Below, one piece after another: positions 11,083-19,722 of a stretch of DNA of 64,000 nt (positions within the stretch are counted from its first letter, which is position 1; every line of letters begins with the position of its first letter). This stretch comes from Couchioplanes caeruleus (lineage in GTDB: Bacteria; Actinomycetota; Actinomycetes; Mycobacteriales; Micromonosporaceae). The stretch is from contig NZ_CP092183.1 of assembly GCF_023499255.1 (NCBI RefSeq), positions 2,797,501-2,861,500 of the forward strand, given 5' to 3'. The notes beneath the pieces were generated by a model. The model worked only from the letters and a program-made list of their open reading frames with translations. It did not search any database and was not told the DNA's origin. Made by a program: the position numbers and the translations under genes.

Positions 11083-11085
11083 GCT
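11080..11085 (+). promoter_or_regulatory. Putative -10 element of the MFS exporter
   Basis: TAGGCT overlaps the end of the HxlR gene and ends 8 bases before the GTG of the MFS gene. This would allow a second, leaderless transcript in addition to read-through from hxlR. Confidence 0.4.
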
Positions 11086-11093
11086 GGCGCGTC

Positions 11094-12677
11094 GTGACCA
11101 CGGCAGCCGAGGAGACCAGCGCCTGGGCGCCGTTGCGGGACAGGGTCTTCCGCGGCCTCTGGATCGGGGTGCTCGCCAGCAACGTCGGCACCTGGATGCA
11201 GACCGTCGGCGCGTCCTGGCGGCTGGTGCACGAGCCGGACGCGGCCACATACGTCAGCCTCGTGCAGACCGCCACCATGCTGCCCGTGCTGCTGCTGGCG
11301 CTGCCGTCCGGCACGCTCGCCGACACGTTCGACCGGCGACGGCTGCTGCTGGGCGTACAGCTGGGATTGTTCGCCGTGGCCGCGGCCCTGACCGCGCTGA
11401 CGGCGGCCGACCGGATGCCGCCCGCGCTGCTCCTGGTCTTCACGTTCCTGCTCGGCGTCGGCCAGGCGCTGACGCTGCCGACCTGGCAGGCGGTCATCCC
11501 GGAGGTCGTGCCGCGCGGCGAGCTGGCCGCCGCGTCCGCGCTCGGCGCGGTCAACACCAACCTCGCCCGCTCGGCCGGCCCCGCGGTCGCCGGGCTGATC
11601 GTCGCGCAGGCCGGGGTTCCGGTCGTCTTCGGCCTCAACGCCGTGTCGTTCGCGGTCTTCGCGGTGGCGCTGCTGCGCCGGCCGCCGCAGGGCGGGGCGA
11701 CCCACGCCGAGCGGTTCGGTCCGGCGCTGCGGGCGGGTGGCCGGTACGTGCGCTACTCGCCGATCGTCCGCCGGACCCTGCTGCGGGTGCTGCTGTTCGT
11801 GCTGCCCGGCAGCGTCGTGTGGGGGCTGCTGCCGCTGGTCGCCGACCGGGAGCTGGGCATGGGCTCCAGCGGGTACGGCGTCCTGCTGGCCGCCCTCGGC
11901 GTCGGGGCGATCCTGGGCGCCCTGCTCATGCCCCGCATCCGCGAGCGGGTCCCGCCCAACCGGCTCCTGATCCTCTCCGGCACCGTGTACGCCGCCGCGC
12001 TGCTGGTCGTGGCGCTGGTGCCGTACGCGACGGCGGTGGTGCCGGCCCTCGTGGTGGCCGGGCTGGCGTGGATGGCGCAGGTGTCGCGGATGAACGCGAG
12101 CATGCAGCTGTTCCTGCCCAACTGGGTACGCGCCCGCGGCTTCGCCGTCTACCAGGTCGTCTTCGCCGGCGGGCAGGCGTTCGGGGCGTTCGCGTGGGGT
12201 CAGGTGACGCAGGCGTGGGGGCTGCGGGCGGCGTACCTGGCCGCGGCGGCGCTCATGGCGCTGGGCACGGCCACGGTCCGGTGGCTGCCGCTGCGCGAGC
12301 AGGCCGGTGACCGCAGCGCGGCCGCGTACTGGCCGGAGCCGCACCTGATGCTCGAACCGCACCTGGACGAGGGCCCGGTCCTCGTCACCGCAACGTGGCG
12401 GGTGAAGCCGGAGAACCGGGCCGCGTTCGTCGCCGCGATGCAGGCCGTACGCCGGTCCCGCCAGCGCACCGGCGCCACCCGCTGGGGCCTGTTCCGCAAC
12501 GGGGAGCACGCCGACGACTTCGTCGAGGTCTATCTGGTGCCGACGTGGGAGGAGCATCTGCGTCAGCACGAGGGCCGGCTGACCGCCAGCGACGAGCGGG
12601 AGGAGGAGCGGGCCGTGGCGCTCGCCGAGGGGCCCGCGACGGTCACCCACCTCCTGCCCGCCCACTACCCGGATTAG
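11094..12677 (+). CDS. MFS exporter with C-terminal antibiotic-monooxygenase-like domain (MFS_3 / EntS type)
   Basis: A 527-aa major facilitator of the EntS-like MFS_3 family. The first ~415 residues contain 11-12 hydrophobic helices, with the loop LADTFDRRRLLLGVQ between helices 2 and 3 as in MFS signature A. The remaining ~110 residues are soluble (ATWRVKPENRAAFVAAMQAV...THLLPAHYPD) and resemble an antibiotic-biosynthesis-monooxygenase dimeric barrel; this tail is a known feature of the family, not a new fusion. Substrates of such proteins are siderophores, drugs or metabolites; none can be assigned here. GTG 11094 has no Shine-Dalgarno but a -10 at 8 bases. The longer upstream frame is inside hxlR. 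Confidence 0.88.
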   Translation: MTTAAEETSAWAPLRDRVFRGLWIGVLASNVGTWMQTVGASWRLVHEPDAATYVSLVQTATMLPVLLLALPSGTLADTFDRRRLLLGVQLGLFAVAAALTALTAADRMPPALLLVFTFLLGVGQALTLPTWQAVIPEVVPRGELAAASALGAVNTNLARSAGPAVAGLIVAQAGVPVVFGLNAVSFAVFAVALLRRPPQGGATHAERFGPALRAGGRYVRYSPIVRRTLLRVLLFVLPGSVVWGLLPLVADRELGMGSSGYGVLLAALGVGAILGALLMPRIRERVPPNRLLILSGTVYAAALLVVALVPYATAVVPALVVAGLAWMAQVSRMNASMQLFLPNWVRARGFAVYQVVFAGGQAFGAFAWGQVTQAWGLRAAYLAAAALMALGTATVRWLPLREQAGDRSAAAYWPEPHLMLEPHLDEGPVLVTATWRVKPENRAAFVAAMQAVRRSRQRTGATRWGLFRNGEHADDFVEVYLVPTWEEHLRQHEGRLTASDEREEERAVALAEGPATVTHLLPAHYPD

Positions 12678-12752
12678 GCGGATGTTTCGGTTATGTTCCG
12701 TTTAACCTCATAACCATGTGCTCGCAGCAGCGGCGCAGGGAGGGGGTGCGGT

Positions 12753-13565
12753 GTGGCGGCCCGGCTACTGATCATCGGCGGCGCGGAGCGGCACGGCGCC
12801 TGCGGCCTGGACATCCTGCGCCGCTTCGTGGAGCTGGCCGGCGGACCCGCCGCCGACATCATCGTCATCGCCACCGCCAGCGGCGAGCCCGCCGTCCTCG
12901 AGGCCGAGTACGCCACCCTGTTCACCCGGCTCGGCGCCCGCCAGGCCCGTGGGCTGCGCATCACCACCCGCGCCCAGGCCAACGAGGCCACCGTCATCCA
13001 GGCCCTCGCCGCGGCCACCGGCGTGTTCTTCACCGGCGGCGACCAGCTGCGCATCACCACGGTCCTCGGCGGCACCCTCACCGACTCCGCCCTGCAGACG
13101 CTCGTGCAGGCCGGCACGATCGTGCTCGGCGGCACCAGCGCGGGCGCGGCGATGATGTCCGGCACGATGATCCTCAGCGGCGCGGCCCCCGGCGTCACCC
13201 GGGCCAGCGTGCGGACCGGGCCGGGCCTGGAATTCCTGCCGGGCGTGGTCATCGACATGCACTTCGCCGAGCGGGGCCGGCTCAACCGGCTGCTCAGCGC
13301 CGTCGCCATGTACCCGCACGAGCTCGGCCTGGGCATCGACGAGGACACCGCGATCCTCGCCGAGGGCGACCGCTTCGAGGTGCTCGGCTCCGGGACGGTC
13401 ACCGTCGTCGACGCCGGCTGCGCCACCGACATCCGGGTCCCCGCCGACGGGCCCATCGCGCTCAGCGGGGCGCGCCTGCACGTGCTGCCTGCCGGGAGCA
13501 GGTTCGAACTGTCCGGACGCCGCCCGGTCGAGGCGGTCGCCGGGGAACGGGGACACGTCCGATGA
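12753..13565 (+). CDS. cphB: Cyanophycinase
   Basis: CphB (270 aa), a serine exopeptidase that breaks cyanophycin (multi-L-arginyl-poly-L-aspartate) into beta-Asp-Arg dipeptides. The nucleophile elbow GGTSAGAAMM places the catalytic serine at residue 129. FFTGGDQLR and the IDMHFAERGRLNRLL stretch are also family signatures. Length matches known cyanophycinases (about 270-290 aa). GTG 12753 follows a GGGAGGGGG run at 7-base spacing. The gene overlaps cphA by 4 bases (ATGA), so polymer breakdown and synthesis are encoded in one translationally coupled operon. The enzyme lacks a signal peptide and should act in the cytoplasm. Confidence 0.93.
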   Translation: MAARLLIIGGAERHGACGLDILRRFVELAGGPAADIIVIATASGEPAVLEAEYATLFTRLGARQARGLRITTRAQANEATVIQALAAATGVFFTGGDQLRITTVLGGTLTDSALQTLVQAGTIVLGGTSAGAAMMSGTMILSGAAPGVTRASVRTGPGLEFLPGVVIDMHFAERGRLNRLLSAVAMYPHELGLGIDEDTAILAEGDRFEVLGSGTVTVVDAGCATDIRVPADGPIALSGARLHVLPAGSRFELSGRRPVEAVAGERGHVR

Positions 13566-16300
13566 AGATCCTCAGCCTGCGCCACCTGCGCGGCCCCAAC
13601 GTCCACCTGTCCCGGCCCGCGGTCGTGGCCCGGCTGCGCCTCGACGAGCTGGCCGGGCGGGAGACCAGCGACATCGCGGGTTTCACCGAGCGGCTCCTGC
13701 GGGCGTTGCCGGGGCTCACCGAGCACCACTGCGCCGCCGGGGCGCCGGGCGGCTTCGTCAGCCGCATGCGCGGGGGCACGTACTTCGGCCACGTCACCGA
13801 GCACGTGATGCTGGAGCTGTCGCAGTGCATCGGGCGGGACGTCAGCTTCGGGCGTACGGTCTCCACCGCCGAGCCCGGGGTCTACGACCTGATCGTGGAG
13901 TGCCCGGTCGACGAGTCGCCCGGCTCCCGGCTGCCCGGCCGGCTCTTCGACGCCGCGGTCGACCTGGTCACGTCGGTGGCCGCCGGCGCCCGGGTGTCCG
14001 CGGCGGACCTGCGGGCGCGCCTCACCGAGCTGGGCGACCTCGCGGAGCGCGAGGCGACCGGCCCCAGCACCCGGTCGATCATCGCCGCGGCCCGCCGCCG
14101 CGGCATCCCGGTCGAACGGTACGGCGACCTGAGCCTGCTCCGCCTCGGCTGGGGCACCCGGCGCCGGCTCGCCTGGGCCGCCATGACCGACCGGACCAGC
14201 GGCGTGGGCATCGACATCGCCGGCGACAAGCAGGTCACCCGGCGGTTGCTCGCCGACGCGGGCATCCCGGTGGCGCCCGGCGGCGCGGCGCGCGGCGCGG
14301 AGGAGGCCGTCCGGCTGTTCGACGACCTCGGCGCTCCGGTCGTGGTCAAGCCCCGGCACGGCCGGCAGGGCGAGCACGTGGCGCTGAACCTGCGGACCGG
14401 CGAGGAGGTGGAGGCCGCCTGCGTGGCCGCGGGCGAGGACGTGGTCGTGGAGCGGTACCTGCCCGGGCGCGACTACCGGGTGCTCATCGTCGCCGGCGAG
14501 GTCGTCGCCGCGGCCGAGCGGATCGCCGCCCACGTCGTCGGGGACGGCGAGAGCACGGTCGCGCAGCTCGTCGAGCGCACCAACGCCGACCCGCGCCGCG
14601 GTACGGGGCACTCCCGCGTCCTGACCCGCATCGACCTGGACGACACGGCCGCCACGGTGCTGCAGCGGCAGGGCTGCACCGCGGACAGCGTCCCGGAGGC
14701 GGGCCGGCAGGTGTGGTTGCGCGACAACGCCAACCTCTCCACGGGCGGCACGGGCCACGACGTCACCGACCGCATCCATCCGGACGTGGCCCGGATGTGC
14801 CGGCGCGTCGCCGCGGTCGCCGGGCTCGACATCGCCGGCATCGACCTGCGCCTGGGCGACATCGCGGCGCCCGTACCGCCGGTCGGCGATCCCGACGACG
14901 TCACCGGCGGCGTGATCGAGGTGAACGCCGTACCGGGCCTGCGCATGCACCTCTCGCCGGTGCACGGGCGCTCCCGCGACGTGGGCGACGCGATCGTCCG
15001 GGCGATGTTCCCCGGCGGCTCCGACGGGCGCATCCCGACCGTCGCCGTGACCGGCACGAACGGCAAGACGTCGGTCGCGCGGATGGCCGCGCACATCCTG
15101 GCGGGCAAGGGGTTGCGGGTCGGGCTCACCACGACCGACGGCGTCAGCATCGACGGCCGTACGGTGCACCGCGGCGACGCGACCGGCCCCCGCTCGGCGC
15201 AGATGGTCCTCGGCGACCCCGGCGTGCAGGCCGCCGTGCTGGAGACCGCGCGCGGGGGCATCCTGCGCCGCGGCCTCGGCTACGACTGGACCGACGTCGG
15301 CGTGATCACCAACATCACCGCCGACCACCTCGGCCAGGACGGCCTCGGCTCGATCGAGGACATCGCGCACGTCAAGGCCCTCATCGCCGAACGCGTCAAG
15401 GACGGCGGCACGCTGGTGCTCAACGCCGACGACCCGTGGGTGCGCAGCCTGCCCGACCGTCCCCGGGTACGCGCGGACCGCAAGCGCATCGTGTGGTTCG
15501 GCACGGACGCGCGGCAACCGGTGGTCGCCACCCACCTCGGTCAGGGGGGTACGGCGTACCTGCTGCAGGACGGCTGGCTGGTGCAGGCCACGGGGGCGCG
15601 GCGGACGCCGTTGCTGCGGGCGTCCGAGGTGCCCGGGACGTTCGGGGGCGCGGCGCCGTACGCGGCCGTCAACGCCCTCGCCGCGATCGCCGCCGCCCGT
15701 GCCCTGGGCGCCTCGACGGACACGGTCACCGAACGGCTCGCCGACTTCGAGCCGCGCGTGCACAACCCCGGCCGCGGCACGGTGCTGCGCCTGGGTGAGG
15801 TCACGCTCTTCGTCGACTACGCCCACAATCCGGCGGCGCTCGCCGAGGTGCTGCGTACGCTCGAGCGCCTGTACGGCCGCGACCGCTGCGTCGCCGCGGT
15901 GACCCTGCCCGGCGACCGCCGCGACGACCTGCTGGCCGCCTGTGCCCAGGTGATCGCCGACGGCGTCACGCGCGCGGTCCTCTACGACGACGAGGACCCG
16001 CGGGGCCGGGAGCCGGGCGAGGTGTCGGCCCTCGTGGAGCGGGAGATGCGGGGACGGCGCCCGAACCTGCGCGCGGTGCGGGCGGACGGCTACCGCGCGG
16101 CGGTGGGGGAGGCGCTGCGCCTCGCCACACCGGGCGACGTCGTCCTCGTCATGTACGAGAGCCTCGCCCCGATGCTGGCGCACCTGGAGGAACTCGGCGC
16201 GGTGCCGGCGGGTCCCGCTCCGGCACCGGCGCTCCTGTCCGCCTGGCAGAACCGTGCCGTTTTGTCCCACGTTCCGGTGAGTGCGACCAACAAAGCATGA
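13562..16300 (+). CDS. cphA: Cyanophycin synthetase
   Basis: CphA (912 aa) polymerises Asp and Arg into cyanophycin, an intracellular nitrogen, carbon and energy reserve, using ATP. The N-terminal ~160 residues are the cyanophycin-specific domain (MKILSLRHLRGPNVH). An ATP-grasp domain follows (VVVKPRHGRQGEHVALNL, VVVERYLPGRDYRVL, GGVIEVNAVPGLRMHL). The C-terminal half is a Mur-ligase module with the P-loop VTGTNGKTSVARM and the Mur motifs TNITADHLGQDG and FVDYAHNP. Length fits the family (about 870-920 aa). ATG 13562 overlaps the cphB stop. A ~480-base gap follows. Confidence 0.94.
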   Translation: MKILSLRHLRGPNVHLSRPAVVARLRLDELAGRETSDIAGFTERLLRALPGLTEHHCAAGAPGGFVSRMRGGTYFGHVTEHVMLELSQCIGRDVSFGRTVSTAEPGVYDLIVECPVDESPGSRLPGRLFDAAVDLVTSVAAGARVSAADLRARLTELGDLAEREATGPSTRSIIAAARRRGIPVERYGDLSLLRLGWGTRRRLAWAAMTDRTSGVGIDIAGDKQVTRRLLADAGIPVAPGGAARGAEEAVRLFDDLGAPVVVKPRHGRQGEHVALNLRTGEEVEAACVAAGEDVVVERYLPGRDYRVLIVAGEVVAAAERIAAHVVGDGESTVAQLVERTNADPRRGTGHSRVLTRIDLDDTAATVLQRQGCTADSVPEAGRQVWLRDNANLSTGGTGHDVTDRIHPDVARMCRRVAAVAGLDIAGIDLRLGDIAAPVPPVGDPDDVTGGVIEVNAVPGLRMHLSPVHGRSRDVGDAIVRAMFPGGSDGRIPTVAVTGTNGKTSVARMAAHILAGKGLRVGLTTTDGVSIDGRTVHRGDATGPRSAQMVLGDPGVQAAVLETARGGILRRGLGYDWTDVGVITNITADHLGQDGLGSIEDIAHVKALIAERVKDGGTLVLNADDPWVRSLPDRPRVRADRKRIVWFGTDARQPVVATHLGQGGTAYLLQDGWLVQATGARRTPLLRASEVPGTFGGAAPYAAVNALAAIAAARALGASTDTVTERLADFEPRVHNPGRGTVLRLGEVTLFVDYAHNPAALAEVLRTLERLYGRDRCVAAVTLPGDRRDDLLAACAQVIADGVTRAVLYDDEDPRGREPGEVSALVEREMRGRRPNLRAVRADGYRAAVGEALRLATPGDVVLVMYESLAPMLAHLEELGAVPAGPAPAPALLSAWQNRAVLSHVPVSATNKA

Positions 16301-16780
16301 TCGTCGTCGAACTTTCATCCGATCGGGCGGGGTGACGCAGGTCATTGCCCTGCGACAAGCACAACACGCTGCGTACGTGAGTCGATCTCGTAAAGCGTCC
16401 GATGTGATCGCAGCGTGATCGTCGAGCGACGGGCCGTACAGAATCCCTTGTAGATGCGTTGTATCCGGGGGGATACCCGCAAGTTTCGACGAATGGGGCA
16501 ATAGCCGCGAGAAGCGACCCGTACCGCCGTCCGGGTGCCCGTGACCAGGCTTTTCATCGAAACAGGCCACCGCGCACCGCTGGCGCACGGTACGAAACGG
16601 ACGGTGACGAGCCGCAGGTCATCCCCGCCGTCGAACAGTCGAGACGGAGGCCGCTCGTGGGCTAACATCCTCGCCGTCGATGGGGGATGCTCGGTCCAAC
16701 GGCGGGCCGATGCCGCCCCCGGCACCAGGACACATGGCGGTGTGCTCCGGTGTTTCATCCGATCGCGCATGTGGGGGCAC
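16301..16780. other. Intergenic region between cphA and the receptor kinase
   Basis: 480 bases without a convincing gene and with lower GC than the flanks. GTGATCG occurs twice (near 16406 and 16418). A small hairpin GTATCC-GGGG-GGATAC lies at 16461-16476. TAACAT at 16663-16668 could be a -10 element for the kinase. The open frames here, including the start of the kinase frame, lack actinobacterial codon bias. I could not match it to a riboswitch class. Confidence 0.5.
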
Positions 16781-19111
16781 ATGAGCACGACGGACCTGCC
16801 CGGTTCGAGTTTGCTCGCCAACCGTTACCGGTTGGTGGAGCGGCTCGGCGCCGGCGGGATGTCAGTGGTGTGGCGAGGCTTCGACGAGGTCCTCGGACGG
16901 CAGGTGGCGGTCAAGGTACTGCCCCCGTCGACGAGCGCGGACCCGTCGTTCCGGCGCCGGCTGCGGGCCGAGGCCCAGGCCGCGGCGCGGCTCAGCCACC
17001 CGCACATCACCAACGTGTACGACTACGGCGAGGCGACCACCGTCGACGGTGAGCCCGTGCCGTACGTCGTGATGGAGCTGGTCGACGGCGAGTCGCTCGC
17101 CGCCGTGCTCGCCCGGGTGCACCGGCTGCCCTGGCCGGCGGCCGTACGCATCTCCTCGGAGGTCTCCGCGGCGCTCGCCGCCGCACACGCCCGCGGCATC
17201 GTGCACCGCGACGTGACCCCGGCCAACGTGATGCTCACGCCCTCGGGCGCGAAGGTCGTGGACTTCGGCATCTCGGCGCTCATCGGCGAGAACGACATCG
17301 ACCCGGACGGCAGCCTGCTCGGCACCCCGGCCTACCTCGCGCCCGAGCGGCTCGAGGGCGGCCAGGTCAGCCCGGCCACCGACGTGTACGCGGTCGGCCT
17401 GCTGATCTACCGCACGCTCATCGGCCAGCTGCCCTGGGACGTCGGCACCACGACCGCCCTGCTGCGCGCCCACCAGTACACCGAGCCGGAGCCGCTGCCG
17501 CCGGTCGAAGGCCTGCCCGGCGCGGTGTCCGCGCTGATCGCCCGGTGCCTGGAGAAGAGGCCGTCCGACCGGCCGTCCAGCGCCGAGCTCGCGCACGTCC
17601 TCGGCACCGTGTCGGCCGGCGTGCCGTCCGCGCGCGCCTTCGTGCCCGACTGGGCCGACAACGGCGAGGACACCACGATCCTGCCGTCCGCCCGGGACAC
17701 CGACGGGCTCGGGCGGATCCGCCCCGGCCACGCCCGGATCGCCGACTCGGCGCCCGCCCGTGCGGGCCGGGGAGTGGCAGCCGTTCCGCCGGCCGCCGCA
17801 GCGGCAGCCGCCGACACCGACCTGGCCGGCGACGCGCCGGTCTCGCCCGCGCCCGGCGCGCCGGCGCAGCCCGTTTCCGTCGCCGAGGTCGAGGCCGCCG
17901 TGGGCACCCCCGGCCAGCCCGGGGCCAACAGCGCCCCAGCGGCACCGATGGCCCCACCGCAGCGCGGTGGCCGCAACAGCCGCTTCGGCCCGGTACCGCC
18001 CGCGCCCGCGGGCCCGGCCCCGGCCGCGTTCTCGCCGTCCGTTCCGGGCGACGACCACTCACCCGAGGCTTCTGCGGGGTCGAGCGGCCCGGCATTGCGC
18101 CCGGCGTTCGGCGCGCCGCCTTCCCTGCGGCCCCCGTCGCGCACCGACCCGTCCGCCCCGGCGCGTGCCGGCAGCGGCACCCCGCCGCCCCAGCGTCCCG
18201 GAGCGGCACCGGCCGGGGCGGCACCCGGTCCCGGCCGCGGCGGCACCACCCGGCGCCGGCGCATCGTGCTCATGGCCAGCGCGGGCGCGCTCATGGTCGG
18301 CGTCGGCGCCTGGGCGCTGAGCCTCACCACCGGCGACGCGCCCGACGACGTCGTGGTCAGCGGGGTCGGTCCGCAGCCCACCCAGCTGGTCGGCGCCAAC
18401 AAGTGCGTGGTCAGCTACGCCGTCTGGTCCGACGACGGCAGCCGCTTCAAGGCCGCGGTCACCCTCGCCAACCGCGACGTCAAGGCGATCAAGAACTGGA
18501 AGCTCTGGTTCCTCATGCCGGGCGACCAGGTCGTCTCCGGCAACGGCAAGCTTGCCCTGGACCAGCAGAACCGGGCGGTGACCGTCCAGGCGAAGACGGC
18601 CCTCGACCCGCAGGCCACCCAGACGATGCAGTTCACCGGCCGCTACGAGGCCAGCAACTCCGCGCCGATGGTGTTCCAGCTCGACGGGCAGACCTGCGAG
18701 ACGTTCGTGTCGCCCAAGCCGGGCGAGCCGTCGCGGCCGGTCGAGCACCTCACCAACGGCCAGGTCCGCCTCGGCCCGGTGCCGAACCGGCAGAACCCGC
18801 TGCCCGGCACCTCCGTCGACCCGAGCGGCGTCATCGTGCCGGTCCCGGTCGAGAGCGCGGACCCGGGCGCCAGCAAGCCCGTCGCCACGACGCCGGGCAC
18901 GCCCATCGCGACGACAACCACCGGCGGCACCGGTACGGGCGGCACCGGCGGCAACCCGGACGACGAACCGGCCCCCGGCGTCCCCCCGGAAACCACGACG
19001 CCGGCGACCACGCCCGCCACGTCCGAGACGCCGAGCCGGGATCCGTCCCCTCCGCCGTCGTTCAACAACGGCGACGAAGAAGAGCCTCAGTCGCCGGGCG
19101 GGTTCGGGTAA
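16781..19111 (+). CDS. Receptor Ser/Thr protein kinase with extracytoplasmic CBM2-like domain
   Basis: A 776-aa Hanks-type kinase. The cytoplasmic catalytic domain spans residues 14-280: glycine loop LGAGGMSVV, Lys45, HRDVTPAN (142-149, Thr where PknB-type kinases have Lys), DFG 161-163 and YLAPERL. A Pro/Ala-rich linker of ~210 residues leads to one membrane helix (about 494-516). Outside is a ~100-residue domain flanked by Cys542 and Cys639 with NWKLWFLMPG and MVFQLDGQTC, matching the two-cysteine frame of family 2 carbohydrate-binding modules, then a Thr/Pro/Gly tail. ATG 16781 follows GGGGG at 4 bases; ATG 16769 is an alternative. It probably senses a glycan or wall polymer; the ligand is unknown. 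Confidence 0.9.
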   Translation: MSTTDLPGSSLLANRYRLVERLGAGGMSVVWRGFDEVLGRQVAVKVLPPSTSADPSFRRRLRAEAQAAARLSHPHITNVYDYGEATTVDGEPVPYVVMELVDGESLAAVLARVHRLPWPAAVRISSEVSAALAAAHARGIVHRDVTPANVMLTPSGAKVVDFGISALIGENDIDPDGSLLGTPAYLAPERLEGGQVSPATDVYAVGLLIYRTLIGQLPWDVGTTTALLRAHQYTEPEPLPPVEGLPGAVSALIARCLEKRPSDRPSSAELAHVLGTVSAGVPSARAFVPDWADNGEDTTILPSARDTDGLGRIRPGHARIADSAPARAGRGVAAVPPAAAAAAADTDLAGDAPVSPAPGAPAQPVSVAEVEAAVGTPGQPGANSAPAAPMAPPQRGGRNSRFGPVPPAPAGPAPAAFSPSVPGDDHSPEASAGSSGPALRPAFGAPPSLRPPSRTDPSAPARAGSGTPPPQRPGAAPAGAAPGPGRGGTTRRRRIVLMASAGALMVGVGAWALSLTTGDAPDDVVVSGVGPQPTQLVGANKCVVSYAVWSDDGSRFKAAVTLANRDVKAIKNWKLWFLMPGDQVVSGNGKLALDQQNRAVTVQAKTALDPQATQTMQFTGRYEASNSAPMVFQLDGQTCETFVSPKPGEPSRPVEHLTNGQVRLGPVPNRQNPLPGTSVDPSGVIVPVPVESADPGASKPVATTPGTPIATTTTGGTGTGGTGGNPDDEPAPGVPPETTTPATTPATSETPSRDPSPPPSFNNGDEEEPQSPGGFG

Positions 19112-19124
19112 CAGACGCACAGTG

Positions 19125-19165
19125 CTGGGGCGGTGGACCGGAAAAACGCCGGTCGGCCGCCCCAG
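19125..19165 (+). terminator. Hairpin terminator after the receptor kinase
   Basis: CTGGGGCGGTGGACCGG (19125-19141) pairs with 19149-19165, giving 16 pairs including one wobble and one mismatch, with an A-rich 7-base loop. It begins 13 bases after the kinase stop. The rest of the gap to 19421 (about 255 bases) shows nothing I can name. Confidence 0.8.
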
Positions 19166-19421
19166 TCGCGCGTTACAGTCGCAATTGATCCCGGCAGGCA
19201 CATCCGTTCCGCGGACGAACGCCCGGCCCGTGGGGTATGGGCCGGCGCGACCGAGCCACGGAAGCCGAAAACGGTACGAAGCCCTCGGCGTGCCTGCGGG
19301 CCGGCGGGACGCCCGCGAGGAAGATGGTTGATACCGGTTCGCAACCTGAGCGGATCCGGTCAGCACCGTCGCGAGCGTTAGCTGGACCTCGAGCAAGTCG
19401 TCGCACATCGGGGAGTCCGAC

Positions 19422-19679
19422 ATGATGAGCACCGTGGGGGACCTGGCGGCTGAGGCGCTGTTCGTCTCACACCTCCAGCCGTCCGAGCAGCCGAGCCGCG
19501 AAACGGTCGCCGAGGCCGTCACGGCCATGATCCTGCGGCACGGCAGTGACGGCTGCGCGGCCGTGGTGGCCGAGGAGTTCGGCGACCACCCGGAATCGGC
19601 GGTCCGCCGGATGAGCTGGGTGCGCCGCGAGCTGGGCGCGGCCATGGCCGCCCAGCGCAGCCCGCACTTCGCCAGCTGA
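19422..19679 (+). CDS. Small protein of unknown function (85 aa)
   Basis: I do not recognise this protein. It is 85 aa, soluble, alpha-helical by composition, and begins MMSTVGDLAAEALFVSHLQPS. The middle (ETVAEAVTAMILRHGSDGCAAVVAEEFGDHPESA) and the basic end (RRMSWVRRELGAAMAA) look like a compact folded domain. GGGGAG lies 6 bases before ATG 19422 (ATG 19425 is also possible), and third codon positions are strongly G/C, so it is likely a real gene. It stands alone between two terminators, which implies its own promoter. Small helical proteins of this kind are common in actinomycetes near developmental regulators; a regulatory role is only a guess. Confidence 0.7.
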   Translation: MMSTVGDLAAEALFVSHLQPSEQPSRETVAEAVTAMILRHGSDGCAAVVAEEFGDHPESAVRRMSWVRRELGAAMAAQRSPHFAS

Positions 19680-19699
19680 GCCGCTCCACCGCAAGGACG

Positions 19700-19722
19700 C
19701 CCGGCCGGGCCTCCGGGCCGGG
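19700..19722 (+). terminator. Hairpin after the 85-aa gene
   Basis: CCCGGCC (19700-19706) and GGCCGGG (19716-19722) form a 7-bp stem, 20 bases after the stop. GCCGGCCGGC follows and could extend alternative pairing. Confidence 0.55.

Noticed and set aside
12290..12677. Novel fusion of MFS transporter and monooxygenase-like domain
   Set aside because: The C-terminal domain is a known feature of MFS_3 exporters, so it is not new.
16301..16780. Riboswitch in the leader of the receptor kinase
   Set aside because: Only a 6-bp hairpin and short repeats are visible; no conserved core of a known class could be recognised by eye.
16342..16821. Minus-strand ORF of 159 codons in the cphA-kinase gap
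   Set aside because: Codon bias does not match the genome, there is no ribosome site, and it runs into the kinase start. Treated as chance.
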